Positions 1 to 8,748 of a stretch of DNA of 38,611 nucleotides are shown in pieces; position 1 is the stretch's first letter; the number at the start of each line of letters is the position of its first letter. Both the position numbers and the translations under genes were made by a program. Source of the stretch: an uncultured Lachnospiraceae bacterium (lineage in GTDB: Bacteria > Bacillota > Clostridia > Lachnospirales > Lachnospiraceae); contig CANDGI010000026.1 of NCBI GenBank assembly GCA_947384285.1, positions 1 to 38,611 on the forward strand. Direction: 5' to 3'. The notes under the pieces are model-generated. The model saw nothing but the letters and a program-made list of their open reading frames with translations, had not been told where the DNA came from and ran no database searches.

Positions 1-32
1 AAAAACATATCAAAATCTTTTTCAAAAAGTTC

Positions 33-61
33 TTGACATATCACCAGAATGCTATTATTGT
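33..61 (+). promoter_or_regulatory. Possible rightward sigma-A promoter
   Basis: A perfect -35 hexamer TTGACA lies at 33-38, and 17 bases later there is a weak -10, TATTGT, at 56-61. No convincing coding region follows on the plus strand, so it may be fortuitous in this AT-rich block. It overlaps the first operator copy at 60-73. Confidence 0.3.
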
Positions 62-138
62 GATATATTTATCTCTTTATATGATAAATATATCACTTGT
101 TTTCCTTTGTGTCAATAGAAAAGAGATAAATATATCGC
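60..138. promoter_or_regulatory. Three operator-like repeats
   Basis: A perfect 14-bp inverted repeat is formed by GTGATATATTTATC (60-73) and GATAAATATATCAC (83-96), separated by 9 bases. A third copy, GATAAATATATCGC, lies at 125-138. Each half-unit is itself nearly palindromic (GATA-N4-TATC), so each could bind a repressor dimer. The copies overlap the -10 and flank the leftward promoter at 87-115. This arrangement fits a repressor-controlled gene just left of the window. The regulator is not identified. Confidence 0.55.
87..115 (-). promoter_or_regulatory. Leftward sigma-A promoter overlapped by operators
   Basis: On the minus strand a perfect -35 TTGACA (110-115) is followed after 17 bases by TATATT (87-92). 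The -10 lies inside the operator repeat at 83-96, and the second operator at 60-73 covers the likely start of transcription. The controlled gene would be beyond the left edge of the window. Confidence 0.55.
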
Positions 139-143
139 ATTAT

Positions 144-662
144 TTATCCAAAACAATAGAATCCACGCTTCGTGAGACTTCTATTGCACGAATAAATAAC
201 GGGATGCACAATTGCCTGCACCCCGTTGTTTTCATCTTGAATCAGCCCTAAAGCCGCATTGATTGTCGTGCTTTTTCCTGCACCGTTTTCTCCAATCAGT
301 CCCACAATGGAGCCGCTGGGAACGGTGAACAAAACATGATCCAAAACAAAATCCTGATAAGTTTTGGTAAGTCCTGATACCATGAACGCATTTGCCATCG
401 CTGCGATTCGTTTCACAAGCAGTTTCCCATCATGCCGGAATATGATAATATCTCCTGTCTCCAGATTGGAATATATCCGACATCCCATGAACTGCTTCTT
501 ATTTTTCCTTCCTCTATACTGATCCAGGAGCCTGCGGTTTTCTTCCTGTCCTTGAAGCCGATTCGCTTCTACTTCTTTCCCGGTCGCTTGACTGCCATTG
601 TTCTCCATCTCCTTATCCTTTTGGGCAATAAAAAAATGCATCAGAGTGAATAGACAAGTCAA
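144..662 (-). pseudogene. Chimeric gene remnant: truncated ABC transporter ATPase
   Basis: This 172-codon frame looks like a join of unrelated pieces. Its second half begins like a normal ABC transporter ATPase of the ABC-2 export type. It shows an SGLTKTY start, then the Walker A motif GLIGENGAGKSTT at about residues 123-135. It stops about 25 residues later, so the signature motif, Walker B and H-loop are all missing and it cannot be a working ATPase. The first half has a segment, GDIIIFRHDGKLLVKRI, that faintly resembles signal peptidase I or another S26-type peptidase; that reading is weak. The 3' end runs into a terminator-like hairpin at 198-227. I infer a deletion fused two neighbouring genes. 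It is probably decaying, though a small expressed peptide cannot be excluded. Confidence 0.6.
198..227 (-). terminator. Hairpin at the end of the ABC remnant
   Basis: AACGGGATGCA (198-208) and TGCACCCCGTT (217-227) form an 11-bp stem with an 8-base loop. The single mismatch is A-C in plus-strand RNA but a G-U wobble in minus-strand RNA. The minus-strand product is followed by ATTTATT, so the hairpin suits a leftward terminator. It lies inside the 3' end of the remnant frame. Confidence 0.5.
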
Positions 663-694
663 AATGTGTCCCTTATTTTTCTGCAGTTCCCCAT

Positions 695-1540
695 TTAAGA
701 AAAATACTCAAATTCAAAAGAAGCCCTGTCTGTTTCAAAAGCAAACAGGGTGCATCCCTTTTTGCGAAACCGATAGAACGCCCGGCAGGATAGGCTTTCG
801 CGAATTGTCCTTACCATGTTTCCTTTGGAGGGAGCCTTCAAGGGCTGTTCAGACGCTTCCAGCAGCCAAGCCTCCAATTCCAGGCTGCCCTGTGTCACCC
901 GAACCATTTTATTTTGAACCAAAGCAGCCCGTGCTCCCAGATACGTAGCTATTCTATATTCTTTTCCCTGCCATAATACAGCACCTATGATACCAATAAA
1001 ATGAATGCCCGCCATGGGAATATCCGCCACTGACAGCATTAACGCCCCGCCCATAAAACAACACTGGGTCCAAATATACTTTTTGGGGAATGACCGTCCC
1101 TGATCCCCCTCCCAATATCCCAAGGCATTCTGAAAAGAATATTTCTGTCCATTGATGCGCACATTTCCCGTAACCGTATGCCGCATACTCCATACGCTGT
1201 GGCGGCATTCCATGAAGGGCACTAACGCAAACGGCCCCATAATATCATATTTTAAAGGGAAAAGCTTTCCAAAATCCAATCTGCCCTGAATGGCCAGCTG
1301 CGGCGTGTGTATTGACAGATAAATACCTTTTTCCCCAAACCGATTCTCTCCAATGAAAATTTTTTTCTTTGTACGCCGAAAGGAACCAGCGGCAAAGGCA
1401 ACCATCCATGCATCATGATCCGTAATAACCTGAATGGAACAGGTACGCTTGTTCCCTGCCCTGTGAACGGCGGGTATGACTGCTAATGTCTGTGTATCAG
1501 ATTGGCATTTCAAATACCAGCCATAAAAGAAATTATGCAT
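695..1540 (-). CDS. Tocopherol cyclase-like protein
   Basis: The 281-aa protein resembles bacterial members of the tocopherol cyclase family (PF14249). The best visible signature is GYWEGDQGRSFPKKYIWTQC around residues 142-161, a tryptophan- and glycine-rich stretch typical of these beta-barrel proteins. Plant members close the chromanol ring of vitamin E. Clostridia do not make tocopherol, so the real substrate here is unknown, and a lipid or isoprenoid ligand is only a guess. No signal peptide or clear membrane helix is visible. The ATG at 1540 has a GGAG Shine-Dalgarno sequence 8 bases upstream. It stands apart from the gene train to its right, behind a strong hairpin (1570-1635). Confidence 0.75.
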   Translation of the reverse strand: MHNFFYGWYLKCQSDTQTLAVIPAVHRAGNKRTCSIQVITDHDAWMVAFAAGSFRRTKKKIFIGENRFGEKGIYLSIHTPQLAIQGRLDFGKLFPLKYDIMGPFALVPFMECRHSVWSMRHTVTGNVRINGQKYSFQNALGYWEGDQGRSFPKKYIWTQCCFMGGALMLSVADIPMAGIHFIGIIGAVLWQGKEYRIATYLGARAALVQNKMVRVTQGSLELEAWLLEASEQPLKAPSKGNMVRTIRESLSCRAFYRFRKKGCTLFAFETDRASFEFEYFS

Positions 1541-1569
1541 ATGCTTATCTCCATGAAAAAATAATATTT

Positions 1570-1635
1570 AGGAACTGGCAGGGAACCACTTTTAAATAGT
1601 ACGCAGGATATAAAAGTGATTCCCTGCCAGTTCCT
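1570..1635 (-). terminator. Large stem-loop ending the leftward gene train
   Basis: A 25-bp inverted repeat with one mismatch has arms at 1570-1594 and 1611-1635 and a 16-base loop. The mismatch is A-C in plus-strand RNA but G-U in minus-strand RNA, which suggests the structure is kept in the leftward transcript. Downstream on that strand comes a weak U-rich run. It sits between the HD gene and the tocopherol-cyclase-like gene and most likely ends the long transcript. The stem is longer than a typical terminator, so a folded repeat element is an alternative. Confidence 0.6.
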
Positions 1636-1679
1636 TATTTTTCCACAAATAAGCCTGATTTATTCATCTAACAGGAAAA

Positions 1680-2327
1680 TTATGTAATATCAAAATAAGG
1701 GCTTCCAATCATCAAATCTTCTGCCAGGATATCTGCAAATTCAGCCGCTATCCGCTTCTTTTTCTCCCAAAACATCTTTGCCCTTTCGGTAACCATGGGA
1801 TTTGGCTCTGGTTTATTGGAACTTTCCATAATGTGGTAATAGGCCTCCGCATAGCTTTTTACATGATCATTTCCCATGGCCATGCAGTCCCACACAATGC
1901 CCATGGCGCCCTCCTCGTCCAGCAAATCTGCTTCCAACAGCAAGGTCAATTCCAGGCTTATGTTCCCACTCTGCAGCAAGGCTTTATTGGAATGGGCGTA
2001 AATCAAACGCTCCACCTGCTCCCTGAATCTATCTTCCATCTGATGTGACAGGGCATACGCATGAAATGCCCTGCCGCTTCGCACCGCATGATGGTCATTG
2101 TCGTGGTCTGCATACCCAATATCATGAAAAATCGCGGCTGTACACAGCATCTCCTGGTCTACGTCCTCCATTCCCTCTGTCAGGCGGAAGCACCAATGCA
2201 AGACCCGGATGGTATGCTGGAAACGGGAACGGAACGGATGCCGGGGATTCAAGGAAAACAATCCTCCATTCTGGGTCAGATACTCTTTTACATACATCAG
2301 ATATTCCATGTATTTCTCATTTACCAT
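1680..2327 (-). CDS. HD-domain phosphohydrolase
   Basis: This is a 215-aa HD-superfamily protein. The fold's metal ligands are visible: an early His in FQHTIRVLHW, the HD pair in AIFHDIGYADH, a downstream His in IYAHSNK, and an Asp in LLEADLLDE. Family members are metal-dependent phosphohydrolases acting on nucleotides or related phosphoesters; the substrate cannot be told here. The frame can be extended to 2348, but the ATG at 2327 has a strong AGGGAGGT sequence 5 bases upstream and the upper ATG has none, so 2327 is chosen. It is the last gene of the leftward train, 102 bases after ung, and is followed by the large hairpin at 1570-1635. Confidence 0.75.
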   Translation of the reverse strand: MVNEKYMEYLMYVKEYLTQNGGLFSLNPRHPFRSRFQHTIRVLHWCFRLTEGMEDVDQEMLCTAAIFHDIGYADHDNDHHAVRSGRAFHAYALSHQMEDRFREQVERLIYAHSNKALLQSGNISLELTLLLEADLLDEEGAMGIVWDCMAMGNDHVKSYAEAYYHIMESSNKPEPNPMVTERAKMFWEKKKRIAAEFADILAEDLMIGSPYFDIT

Positions 2328-2428
2328 ACCGCACCTCCCTGTTTTCATTTCACCATGCCAACCCTTTGCCAGGTTTTATGTCTGTTCCCGCCATAAAAGC
2401 CGGAGGTTTTCTTCTATCATAAATAAAA

Positions 2429-3103
2429 TTATAAATCTTCAATCTGCCAGTCAATGGGTTCTGCTCCATTGGCCTTAAGGAATTCATTTGCCTGGCTGAA
2501 ATGCTTACATCCAAAAAATCCCCGGTAGGCTGACAGAGGGCTTGGATGGGGCGCTTTTAAAATCAAATGCTTGGGATTGGTCAGCATGGAGCTTTTTCCC
2601 TGAGCCGGCCTGCCCCACAGCATAGATACAATGGGCCGGTCCTGGGCATTCACCGCATGGATAATCGCATCCGTAAACTGCTCCCAGCCCTGCCCCTGAT
2701 GGGAATTGGCCTGATGCGCCCGGACAGTGAGGACGGTATTGAGCATAAGTACGCCCTGCTTGGCCCATTTCACCAAATACCCGTTGTTGGGTATCCGGCA
2801 TCCCAAATCATCCTGCAGCTCTTTATAAATGTTCTCCAAAGAAGGCGGAGGCTCCACCCCTGGCTTCACGGAAAAGCAAAGGCCGTGGGCCTGGCCTTCA
2901 TTATGGTATGGATCCTGGCCCAGAATCAATACTTTTACCTGGCTTAAAGGAGTTAAGTGCAGTGCATTGAAAATGTCATCTGCAGGGGGATAAATGATTC
3001 TGGTATTATATTCTTCTTTTACAAATTTATAAAGCTTGGCGTAATAAGGCTTCTTAAATTCTTCCCCAATGGCCTCCACCCAATCATTTTCCAGCATTCC
3101 CAT
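2429..3103 (-). CDS. ung: Uracil-DNA glycosylase, family 1
   Basis: Ung removes uracil from DNA to begin base excision repair. The 224-aa protein has the normal bacterial length. The water-activating loop GQDPYHNEGQAHG carries the catalytic Asp (about residue 65). The uracil-binding MLNTVLTVRAHQANSH segment and the C-terminal APHPSPLSAYRGFFGCKHF loop with its catalytic His are also intact. Two in-frame ATGs exist. The one at 3103 has AAGGAG 8 bases upstream, whereas the one at 3109 is only 2 bases from it, so 3103 is preferred. It follows hisF by 15 bases and is probably co-transcribed with the his pair. Confidence 0.97.
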   Translation of the reverse strand: MGMLENDWVEAIGEEFKKPYYAKLYKFVKEEYNTRIIYPPADDIFNALHLTPLSQVKVLILGQDPYHNEGQAHGLCFSVKPGVEPPPSLENIYKELQDDLGCRIPNNGYLVKWAKQGVLMLNTVLTVRAHQANSHQGQGWEQFTDAIIHAVNAQDRPIVSMLWGRPAQGKSSMLTNPKHLILKAPHPSPLSAYRGFFGCKHFSQANEFLKANGAEPIDWQIEDL

Positions 3104-3118
3104 AATCATTTCTCCTTA

Positions 3119-3880
3119 TCACAGTCTTACCGGCACGCCCTTCTGTGCCAGATATCTCTTTAGTTCCATAATTTCCAATTCCTTGTAATGAAACAGGGAC
3201 GCCGCCAGGGCAGCATCTGCTCCTCCCTGGGTGAGGGCTTCGTAGAAATGTTCCTCCCTGCCCGCTCCCCCGGATGCAATCACAGGTATGGCAACATGGT
3301 CTGCGATGGCTCTGGTCAACTCCAAATCATATCCAGCCTTTGTGCCGTCACAGTCCATGCTGGTTAAAAGAATTTCCCCAGCTCCCAGCTCACCTGCCCG
3401 CACTGCCCATTCTACGGCATCCAGCCCTGTATCCATCCGTCCGCCGTTTTTGTAAACATTCCATCCGCTGCCATCCTCACGCCGCTTTGCGTCTATGGCA
3501 ACCACCACGCACTGGCTGCCAAACTTGTCCGCAGCATCATGGATTAATTCCGGTGTATTGATAGCAGATGAATTAATCGAAATCTTATCCGCACCCTCCC
3601 GCAGGAGCGCTTTGAAATCATCTACGGTACGGATGCCGCCGCCTACGGTAAAAGGAATAAAAACCGTTTCTGCAACCCTGCGCACCATATCCACCACGGT
3701 ATTCCTGGCATCCGAGGAAGCTGTGATATCCAAAAACACCACCTCATCCGCCCCCGCCTTGTCATAAGCCGCTGCAACCGCAACCGGATCGCCTGCATCT
3801 TTCAGGTTCACAAAATTAACGCCCTTTACCACCCGGCCGTTATGTACATCCAGACAGGGAATGATTCTCTTTGTAAACAT
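3119..3880 (-). CDS. hisF: Imidazole glycerol phosphate synthase cyclase subunit HisF
   Basis: HisF is the (beta/alpha)8-barrel subunit that uses ammonia from HisH to turn PRFAR into imidazole glycerol phosphate and AICAR in histidine biosynthesis. The 253-aa length is standard. The catalytic Asp11 is in [12 protein letters not shown], the second catalytic Asp is in [10 protein letters not shown] at about residue 130, and phosphate-binding loops are seen in FTVGGGIR and [14 protein letters not shown] good GGGGAGG site precedes the ATG at 3880. It lies 2 bases after hisH, as expected for partners in one complex. No other his gene is in the window, so this pair is detached from a full his operon here. 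Confidence 0.98.
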   Translation of the reverse strand: MFTKRIIPCLDVHNGRVVKGVNFVNLKDAGDPVAVAAAYDKAGADEVVFLDITASSDARNTVVDMVRRVAETVFIPFTVGGGIRTVDDFKALLREGADKISINSSAINTPELIHDAADKFGSQCVVVAIDAKRREDGSGWNVYKNGGRMDTGLDAVEWAVRAGELGAGEILLTSMDCDGTKAGYDLELTRAIADHVAIPVIASGGAGREEHFYEALTQGGADAALAASLFHYKELEIMELKRYLAQKGVPVRL

Positions 3881-3882
3881 CC

Positions 3883-4497
3883 TTACACCTCCCCTATCCT
3901 GGCAAAATTCTGTAGTATCTTAAGGCCCATGGCGCTGCTTTTCTCTGGATGGAACTGACATGCAAAGACATTCCCCTGTTCCACGGACGCATGGATATTC
4001 ACGCCGTATTCGGCAGAGGCCGTTACAATATCCTCCTCTTGCGCTTTCAGATAATAGGAATGGACGAAATATACGAACGTCTCCTCCGGCATCCCCTGGA
4101 ACAATCTTCCCTGGCTCTGCAGATGCAGGGAATTCCAGCCGATATGGGGGATTTTTAATCCAGGCGCATCTGGTATTTTCAGAATCTTCCCTTCCAGAAT
4201 ATGAAGCCCCTCTACGCCGCCGCACTCTTCGCTTCCTTCAAATAATAACTGCAGGCCAAGACAGATGCCAAGGAATGGCGTCTGCCTGTCTGCCGCTTCA
4301 CGGATTACCTTATCCAGTTCAAATCTCTTTAGATGCTCCATCGCTTCCCCAAAAGCGCCTACGCCGGGAAGGATTACCTTATCTGCCGACAGGATTTCCC
4401 TGGGGCTGCGGGTAATGCAGCTTTCCTCGCCCAGGAATTTCAATGCCTTTTCCACGCTTTTCAGATTTCCTGCATCATAGTCAATGATTGCTATCAT
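3883..4497 (-). CDS. hisH: Imidazole glycerol phosphate synthase glutaminase subunit HisH
   Basis: HisH is the class I glutamine amidotransferase that supplies ammonia to HisF. The 204-aa protein has the nucleophilic Cys in [12 protein letters not shown] at about residue 79, and the His and Glu of the triad in CQFHPEKSS near residue 183. The N-terminal [18 protein letters not shown] is typical of the family. The ATG at 4497 has a GGGAG site 7 bases upstream. It is 14 bases downstream of the acidic repeat protein and 2 bases upstream of hisF. Confidence 0.98.
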   Translation of the reverse strand: MIAIIDYDAGNLKSVEKALKFLGEESCITRSPREILSADKVILPGVGAFGEAMEHLKRFELDKVIREAADRQTPFLGICLGLQLLFEGSEECGGVEGLHILEGKILKIPDAPGLKIPHIGWNSLHLQSQGRLFQGMPEETFVYFVHSYYLKAQEEDIVTASAEYGVNIHASVEQGNVFACQFHPEKSSAMGLKILQNFARIGEV

Positions 4498-4511
4498 ATC
4501 CCCACTCCCGT

Positions 4512-6197
4512 CTATTCCTCTGAAAGCCCAAGTTCTTTGATAATATCATACAGCTCATAGGTATAATCGTCCTTCTCATGGATGCCGTACAGCTCCCTTG
4601 CCTGATCCAGCGTCATACTGTAATTTTCAGAAAGCAGCTTTTCCAGTTCCGCAAGCATGTTCTCATACTCAGCGGCCGCACCTGCTTTTGATGCGTCAGA
4701 AGCATTTTTATCATATCTGCCTACCCCGCAAATCAGCGCGCTTAACGCCTCTGCATGCATTCCCTGCTTCTGGTACATATCGTACACCCGAAGCTGCTGC
4801 TGCACGTAAGCGGTATATTTTGCCTTATTGTACAGCTCTTCATCTACCGCCTTCACTTTTGCCCCCTGGGTAAAACAAGTGTACGCTTCTACATAATTTC
4901 CTTCTTCATAGTATTCTTTCGCACTGGCAACATCCATAGAGTAACCGATCTGGCTGCTGAAAAGATTGATTAGGACCACCAGGGAAACTCCGATGAGCAT
5001 AATTAAAATAACAGGCTTCCTTGGAAGGGGCTTGCTCTTTTCTACAGCCTTCGGTTCTTTTACCTTCTTCTCTTTCTTGGGCTTGGCGAGCTTTTCCTGT
5101 TCCTTCCTGGCCTTCTTCTCGGCTTTTGCCTGTTTCTTCTCCGCCTTCTTCTGGGCTTTCTTTTCTGCCTTTTCCTTCTTTTTCTGGGCTTTTTTTGCCT
5201 TCTCATCTAATTCCGGCTTGCCCTTCTTGCCTTCCAGCTCCCGTAAAATTTCTATATTCTCATCAGAGATTTTATCCATCTCGCCGATTTCAGGTATTGC
5301 TTTTTCCTCTTCCTCTTCGTCATCCTCGCCGAATAAAGCCAAAGATAATCTCTTAAAAAATCCCAGCTTCTCCCCGTCCTTCTCTTTTTTCTTCTTGCCT
5401 TTTTTCCCTTTCTCCTGCTCTTCCTCCTCTGCCAAAACGCTGTCCAGCTCTTTTCTGCCGCTTTGGGCTTCCTCATCTTCTGTGCCATCGCTAAGATCCA
5501 GCTGGCCAATCTCATTTGCCAGATCCCTTGTCATTGCCTCCAGCTCGTCCACGGGCATATCTCCATCCTCCAAAGGATCCCCGGCGTCTTCGCCCAAATC
5601 CGAAAACATATTCTCAGACCCCAGTCCCATATCTTCTGCGCCATATCCTGACATATCGCTCTCATCCATGGTATTCACCATATACTCCTGGCTGTCCGAA
5701 TCCATGCCGAAACTTCCGATATCGCCTAATCCCAGCTCTTCCTCTGAAAAATTATCCAATGGCTCTTCGGCAGGCAGATCGCTCTCTCCCAGAGTATCCA
5801 CTTCGCCAAAAGCATCCACGTCTCCGAACGTATCTACGTCGCCAAAAGTATCCGCGTCGCCAAAAGTATCCGCGTCGCCAAAAGCATCCGTATCACCGAA
5901 AGTATCAATATCACCAAGAGTGTCCACTTCGTCCGGGTCATCCAGTGTAGCGTTTTTTACATTGCTTACAATATTGTCAATATCCTCCATATCAAAGTCC
6001 AGGCTATTCTCTGGCTCTGAATCCGGCTTTTTCCTGCTTTTCTCAAATTCCCGTAGGAAATCATTTTCATCATCATCATTATCGGGAAAAGAATGATTAA
6101 ATTCCTCCAGAAAATCATCATCTTCCTCTTGAATTTCTTCCGGACTTCCTTCTACTCCCCGTAATAATCTGTCCAGGTAATCTTCCCTTTCGTTCAA
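4512..6197 (-). CDS. Acidic repeat protein with one membrane helix
   Basis: No function is recognised. The roughly 561-aa protein has four parts. The N-terminal half is strongly acidic and contains about eight tandem hexapeptides of the form F-G-D-x-D-x. Next comes a long lysine/alanine/glutamate-rich coiled segment. Then there is one membrane helix (VILIMLIGVSLVVLINLF) about 400 residues in. The C-terminal domain of about 150 residues is helical and looks like TPR-type repeats (YYEEGNYVEAYTCFTQGAK). With no signal peptide, the charged half should be cytoplasmic and the TPR part outside. The longest frame starts at a GTG at 6206 that overlaps the Shine-Dalgarno sequence GGAGG. The TTG at 6197 is 7 bases from that site and is preferred. 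Confidence 0.6.
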   Translation of the reverse strand: MNEREDYLDRLLRGVEGSPEEIQEEDDDFLEEFNHSFPDNDDDENDFLREFEKSRKKPDSEPENSLDFDMEDIDNIVSNVKNATLDDPDEVDTLGDIDTFGDTDAFGDADTFGDADTFGDVDTFGDVDAFGEVDTLGESDLPAEEPLDNFSEEELGLGDIGSFGMDSDSQEYMVNTMDESDMSGYGAEDMGLGSENMFSDLGEDAGDPLEDGDMPVDELEAMTRDLANEIGQLDLSDGTEDEEAQSGRKELDSVLAEEEEQEKGKKGKKKKEKDGEKLGFFKRLSLALFGEDDEEEEEKAIPEIGEMDKISDENIEILRELEGKKGKPELDEKAKKAQKKKEKAEKKAQKKAEKKQAKAEKKARKEQEKLAKPKKEKKVKEPKAVEKSKPLPRKPVILIMLIGVSLVVLINLFSSQIGYSMDVASAKEYYEEGNYVEAYTCFTQGAKVKAVDEELYNKAKYTAYVQQQLRVYDMYQKQGMHAEALSALICGVGRYDKNASDASKAGAAAEYENMLAELEKLLSENYSMTLDQARELYGIHEKDDYTYELYDIIKELGLSEE

Positions 6198-6262
6198 AGA
6201 TCCCACCTCCGGTGATTTATTCTATTTACACATTGTATCATATTTTCGTCCAATACACAAAT

Positions 6263-7627
6263 TTAATTCTTAAAACTATGTACAGGCGCTGGTATCCTGC
6301 CGCTGCGGCTGATAAATGCTTCGCAGCCATACTTATTGACAGGCATAATCGGCGCATGCCCTAACAGGCCGCCGAATTCCACAACCTCCCCTACCTGTTT
6401 CCCGATTACCGGAATCAGGCGGACTGCAGTGGTCTTTTGATTAATCATGCCAATGGCCATTTCATCTGCAATAATACCGGAAATTGTGGATGCTGGCACA
6501 TCCCCTGGGATGGCTATCATATCAAGCCCTACTGAGCAGACGCAGGTCATAGCTTCCAGCTTCTCCAGCGTCAAGGCTCCTGCTTCCACTGCATCTATCA
6601 TCCCCTGATCCTCGCTGACCGGGATAAAAGCACCGCTTAATCCTCCAACATAGGAGGATGCCATAATGCCGCCTTTTTTTACCTGGTCATTTAAAAGCGC
6701 CAGGGCGGCGGTGGTGCCAGGCGCTCCCGCATATTCCAGGCCGATTTCCTCCAAAATCCCAGCTACCGAATCTCCCACAGCCGGCGTAGGCGCCAATGAC
6801 AAGTCGATGATGCCAAAGGGAATTTTCATCTTCCGGCTGGCCTCCTGTGCCACAAGCTGCCCCACACGGGTAATCTTAAAAGCGGTTCTTTTAATGGTTT
6901 CACAGAGAGTCTCAAAATCTTCTCCCCGCACCCGCTCCAAGGCTTTTTTCACAACTCCAGGCCCGGATACCCCCACATTGATGATGGCGTCCGCCTCCGT
7001 CACTCCATGGAAAGCGCCTGCCATAAAGGGATTATCATCCGGCGCATTGCAAAAAATTACCAGCTTCGCACAGCCAAGGGAATCCTCCTCCCTGGTCAGT
7101 TCCGCTGTCTTAAGCACAATTTCACCCATCAGCTTTACCGCATCCATATCAATCCCTGTCTTTGTGGAGCCCACATTGATAGAGCTGCAGACACGTTCGG
7201 TCTCAGAAAGAGCCTGGGGAATGGAACGGATCAAATCCTCATCCCCCTTTGTCATCCCCTTGGATACCAGCGCAGAATACCCGCCGATGAAATTTACGCC
7301 CACTGCCTTTGCCGCCTGATCCAATGTTTTTGCAATCGTCACAAAATCCTCCGGCGTTTTGCAGGCTGCCTGCCCAACCAGTGCAATGGGCGTTACGGAA
7401 ATCCGCTTATTTACAATGGGAATCCCATATTTACGCTCAATCTCAGCCCCTGTTTCCACCAAATCTGCGGAAACCCTGGTGATCTTATTATAAATATTTT
7501 CATTGAGAACCTTCAAATCGGAATCTATGCAGTCCAACAGGCTGATGCCAAGGGTGATTGTCCTAACATCCAGATTTTCCTGCTCTATCATTTTATTGGT
7601 TTCATTTACTTCCCAGATATTTATCAT
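6263..7627 (-). CDS. DUF711 / PFL family protein (UPF0210)
   Basis: The 454-aa protein matches the DUF711 (UPF0210) family in length and sequence, including the conserved start [20 protein letters not shown]. Members have a fold related to pyruvate formate-lyase, but their biochemical role is not established and no glycyl-radical motif is evident. The GTG at 7630 and ATG at 7627 are both possible starts. The ATG is 7 bases from AAGGAG and gives the usual MINI start. It is 11 bases downstream of the ACT-domain gene, a pairing common in Firmicutes, which suggests the ACT protein senses a ligand for this one. Confidence 0.9.
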   Translation of the reverse strand: MINIWEVNETNKMIEQENLDVRTITLGISLLDCIDSDLKVLNENIYNKITRVSADLVETGAEIERKYGIPIVNKRISVTPIALVGQAACKTPEDFVTIAKTLDQAAKAVGVNFIGGYSALVSKGMTKGDEDLIRSIPQALSETERVCSSINVGSTKTGIDMDAVKLMGEIVLKTAELTREEDSLGCAKLVIFCNAPDDNPFMAGAFHGVTEADAIINVGVSGPGVVKKALERVRGEDFETLCETIKRTAFKITRVGQLVAQEASRKMKIPFGIIDLSLAPTPAVGDSVAGILEEIGLEYAGAPGTTAALALLNDQVKKGGIMASSYVGGLSGAFIPVSEDQGMIDAVEAGALTLEKLEAMTCVCSVGLDMIAIPGDVPASTISGIIADEMAIGMINQKTTAVRLIPVIGKQVGEVVEFGGLLGHAPIMPVNKYGCEAFISRSGRIPAPVHSFKN

Positions 7628-7638
7628 CACGCTGCTCC

Positions 7639-7923
7639 TTAAATTCTGTGCATTTTATTAAAAATTTCTTCCCGCTGGCATTTGATGGCTACGCCGATTT
7701 CTTTTCCTGCCTGTTCCAATTCCTCTGCACACTGGTAAAAAGGCTTGGACGCCTTTTTCATATCCACAATCATCATCATATTAAAAAAATCCTGTACAAT
7801 GGTCTGGCTGATGTCCAGTACATTGATGCTGTTTTCCGCAAGATAGGTGCATACCTTGGCAATAATTCCCACCGTATCCTTTCCTACCACCGTAATAATT
7901 GTTCTTTCTGCTTTCTTTTCCAT
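7639..7923 (-). CDS. ACT-domain protein (UPF0237)
   Basis: This small single ACT-domain protein of about 94 aa opens with [36 protein letters not shown] (in two parts: the [11 protein letters not shown] ligand loop and the NVLDISQTI strand). ACT domains bind amino acids or similar small ligands and regulate a partner. The frame extends to a TTG at 7956 inside the previous gene. The ATG at 7923 has GGAGG about 11 bases upstream and gives the usual family start, so it is preferred. It is directly upstream of the DUF711 gene, and the two are likely one functional unit. Confidence 0.88.
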   Translation of the reverse strand: MEKKAERTIITVVGKDTVGIIAKVCTYLAENSINVLDISQTIVQDFFNMMMIVDMKKASKPFYQCAEELEQAGKEIGVAIKCQREEIFNKMHRI

Positions 7924-7945
7924 AGTTTTACTGTCCTCCGTTCCA

Positions 7946-8743
7946 TCAAAACTCAACCAAATCCGAAACCACGTCGCGTTTGGCTACATGTATGGGAAAA
8001 TCCTTGGCATGGTATGGATTATCTGCCAGATCGATTTCCAAACGCACCGTCTCATAGGCAAGCCGCTCGTAATTATTTTCCTTGCTCAAATGCCCCAGAA
8101 TGACCCCTTTAAACCCGTCATGGAGCACCTCGCTTAAAAGCTGCCCGGACAATTCATTGGACAAATGCCCCTTATCCCCCAAAATCCGCTGTTTTAGGTA
8201 ATAAGGGTAAGTTCCCACCTGCAGCATATGCACATCATGGTTTGCCTCTAACAGCAGCAGATCCAGATGCTGCAGTTTTTCTATTATGTAATGGTCAAAT
8301 TTCCCCAAATCCGTCATGACCGCCATAGATTTTTTCCCCTGCCGCAACACGAAAGCAGTGGGCATTGCGGCATCATGGGAAATGGAAACCGGGCTTACGG
8401 TAATATCTCCAATGGTAAAATCCCTATCCGGCTCGATTTCCCGGAACAGCCCTTCTGGAATCTCACCGATGCTTTTGCAATTTAAAATGGCCTTCCAGGT
8501 TCCCCTTGTGGTATAAATAGGGATGCCATACCGCCTGGATATGACCCCAAGCCCGCTGATGTGGTCGGAATGCTCATGGGTGACAAGAATTCCGTCTGCT
8601 TCCTTTGTGGTATGCCCAATTTCATTGAGCCCCTCCTCAATCCGTTTTCCGCTGATTCCGGTATCTATCAGAAGGCTTGTGGTATCTGTTCCGGCAAAAA
8701 TGCAATTGCCGCTGCTGCCGCTTGCAATACTGCACAATTTCAT
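7946..8743 (-). CDS. MBL-fold metallo-hydrolase, WalJ/YycJ type
   Basis: The 265-aa metallo-beta-lactamase-fold protein has the metal-binding motif THEHSDHISGL at about residues 54-64 and further ligands in SISHDAAMP, LLLEANHD and VILGHLSKENN. The opening MKLCSIASGSSGNCIF is characteristic of the YycJ/WalJ group, associated in Bacillus with the WalRK two-component locus and suspected of nuclease activity. No walR or walK gene is near. It starts 5 bases after the end of the coaE/ftsA-like ORF and is clearly co-transcribed. Confidence 0.88.
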   Translation of the reverse strand: MKLCSIASGSSGNCIFAGTDTTSLLIDTGISGKRIEEGLNEIGHTTKEADGILVTHEHSDHISGLGVISRRYGIPIYTTRGTWKAILNCKSIGEIPEGLFREIEPDRDFTIGDITVSPVSISHDAAMPTAFVLRQGKKSMAVMTDLGKFDHYIIEKLQHLDLLLLEANHDVHMLQVGTYPYYLKQRILGDKGHLSNELSGQLLSEVLHDGFKGVILGHLSKENNYERLAYETVRLEIDLADNPYHAKDFPIHVAKRDVVSDLVEF

Positions 8744-8748
8744 ATTTC

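Noticed and set aside
3119-4497. Full histidine operon
   Set aside because: Only hisF and hisH are present; flanking genes are unrelated to histidine synthesis.
5800-5935. CRISPR-like array
   Set aside because: The 18-base repeats are coding, have no spacers and encode hexapeptides. No CRISPR array or cas gene was seen in the window.
4966-6096. 376-codon serine/phenylalanine-rich plus-strand frame
   Set aside because: It is the antisense shadow of the acidic, lysine-rich minus-strand protein; low-complexity codons suppress stops on the other strand.
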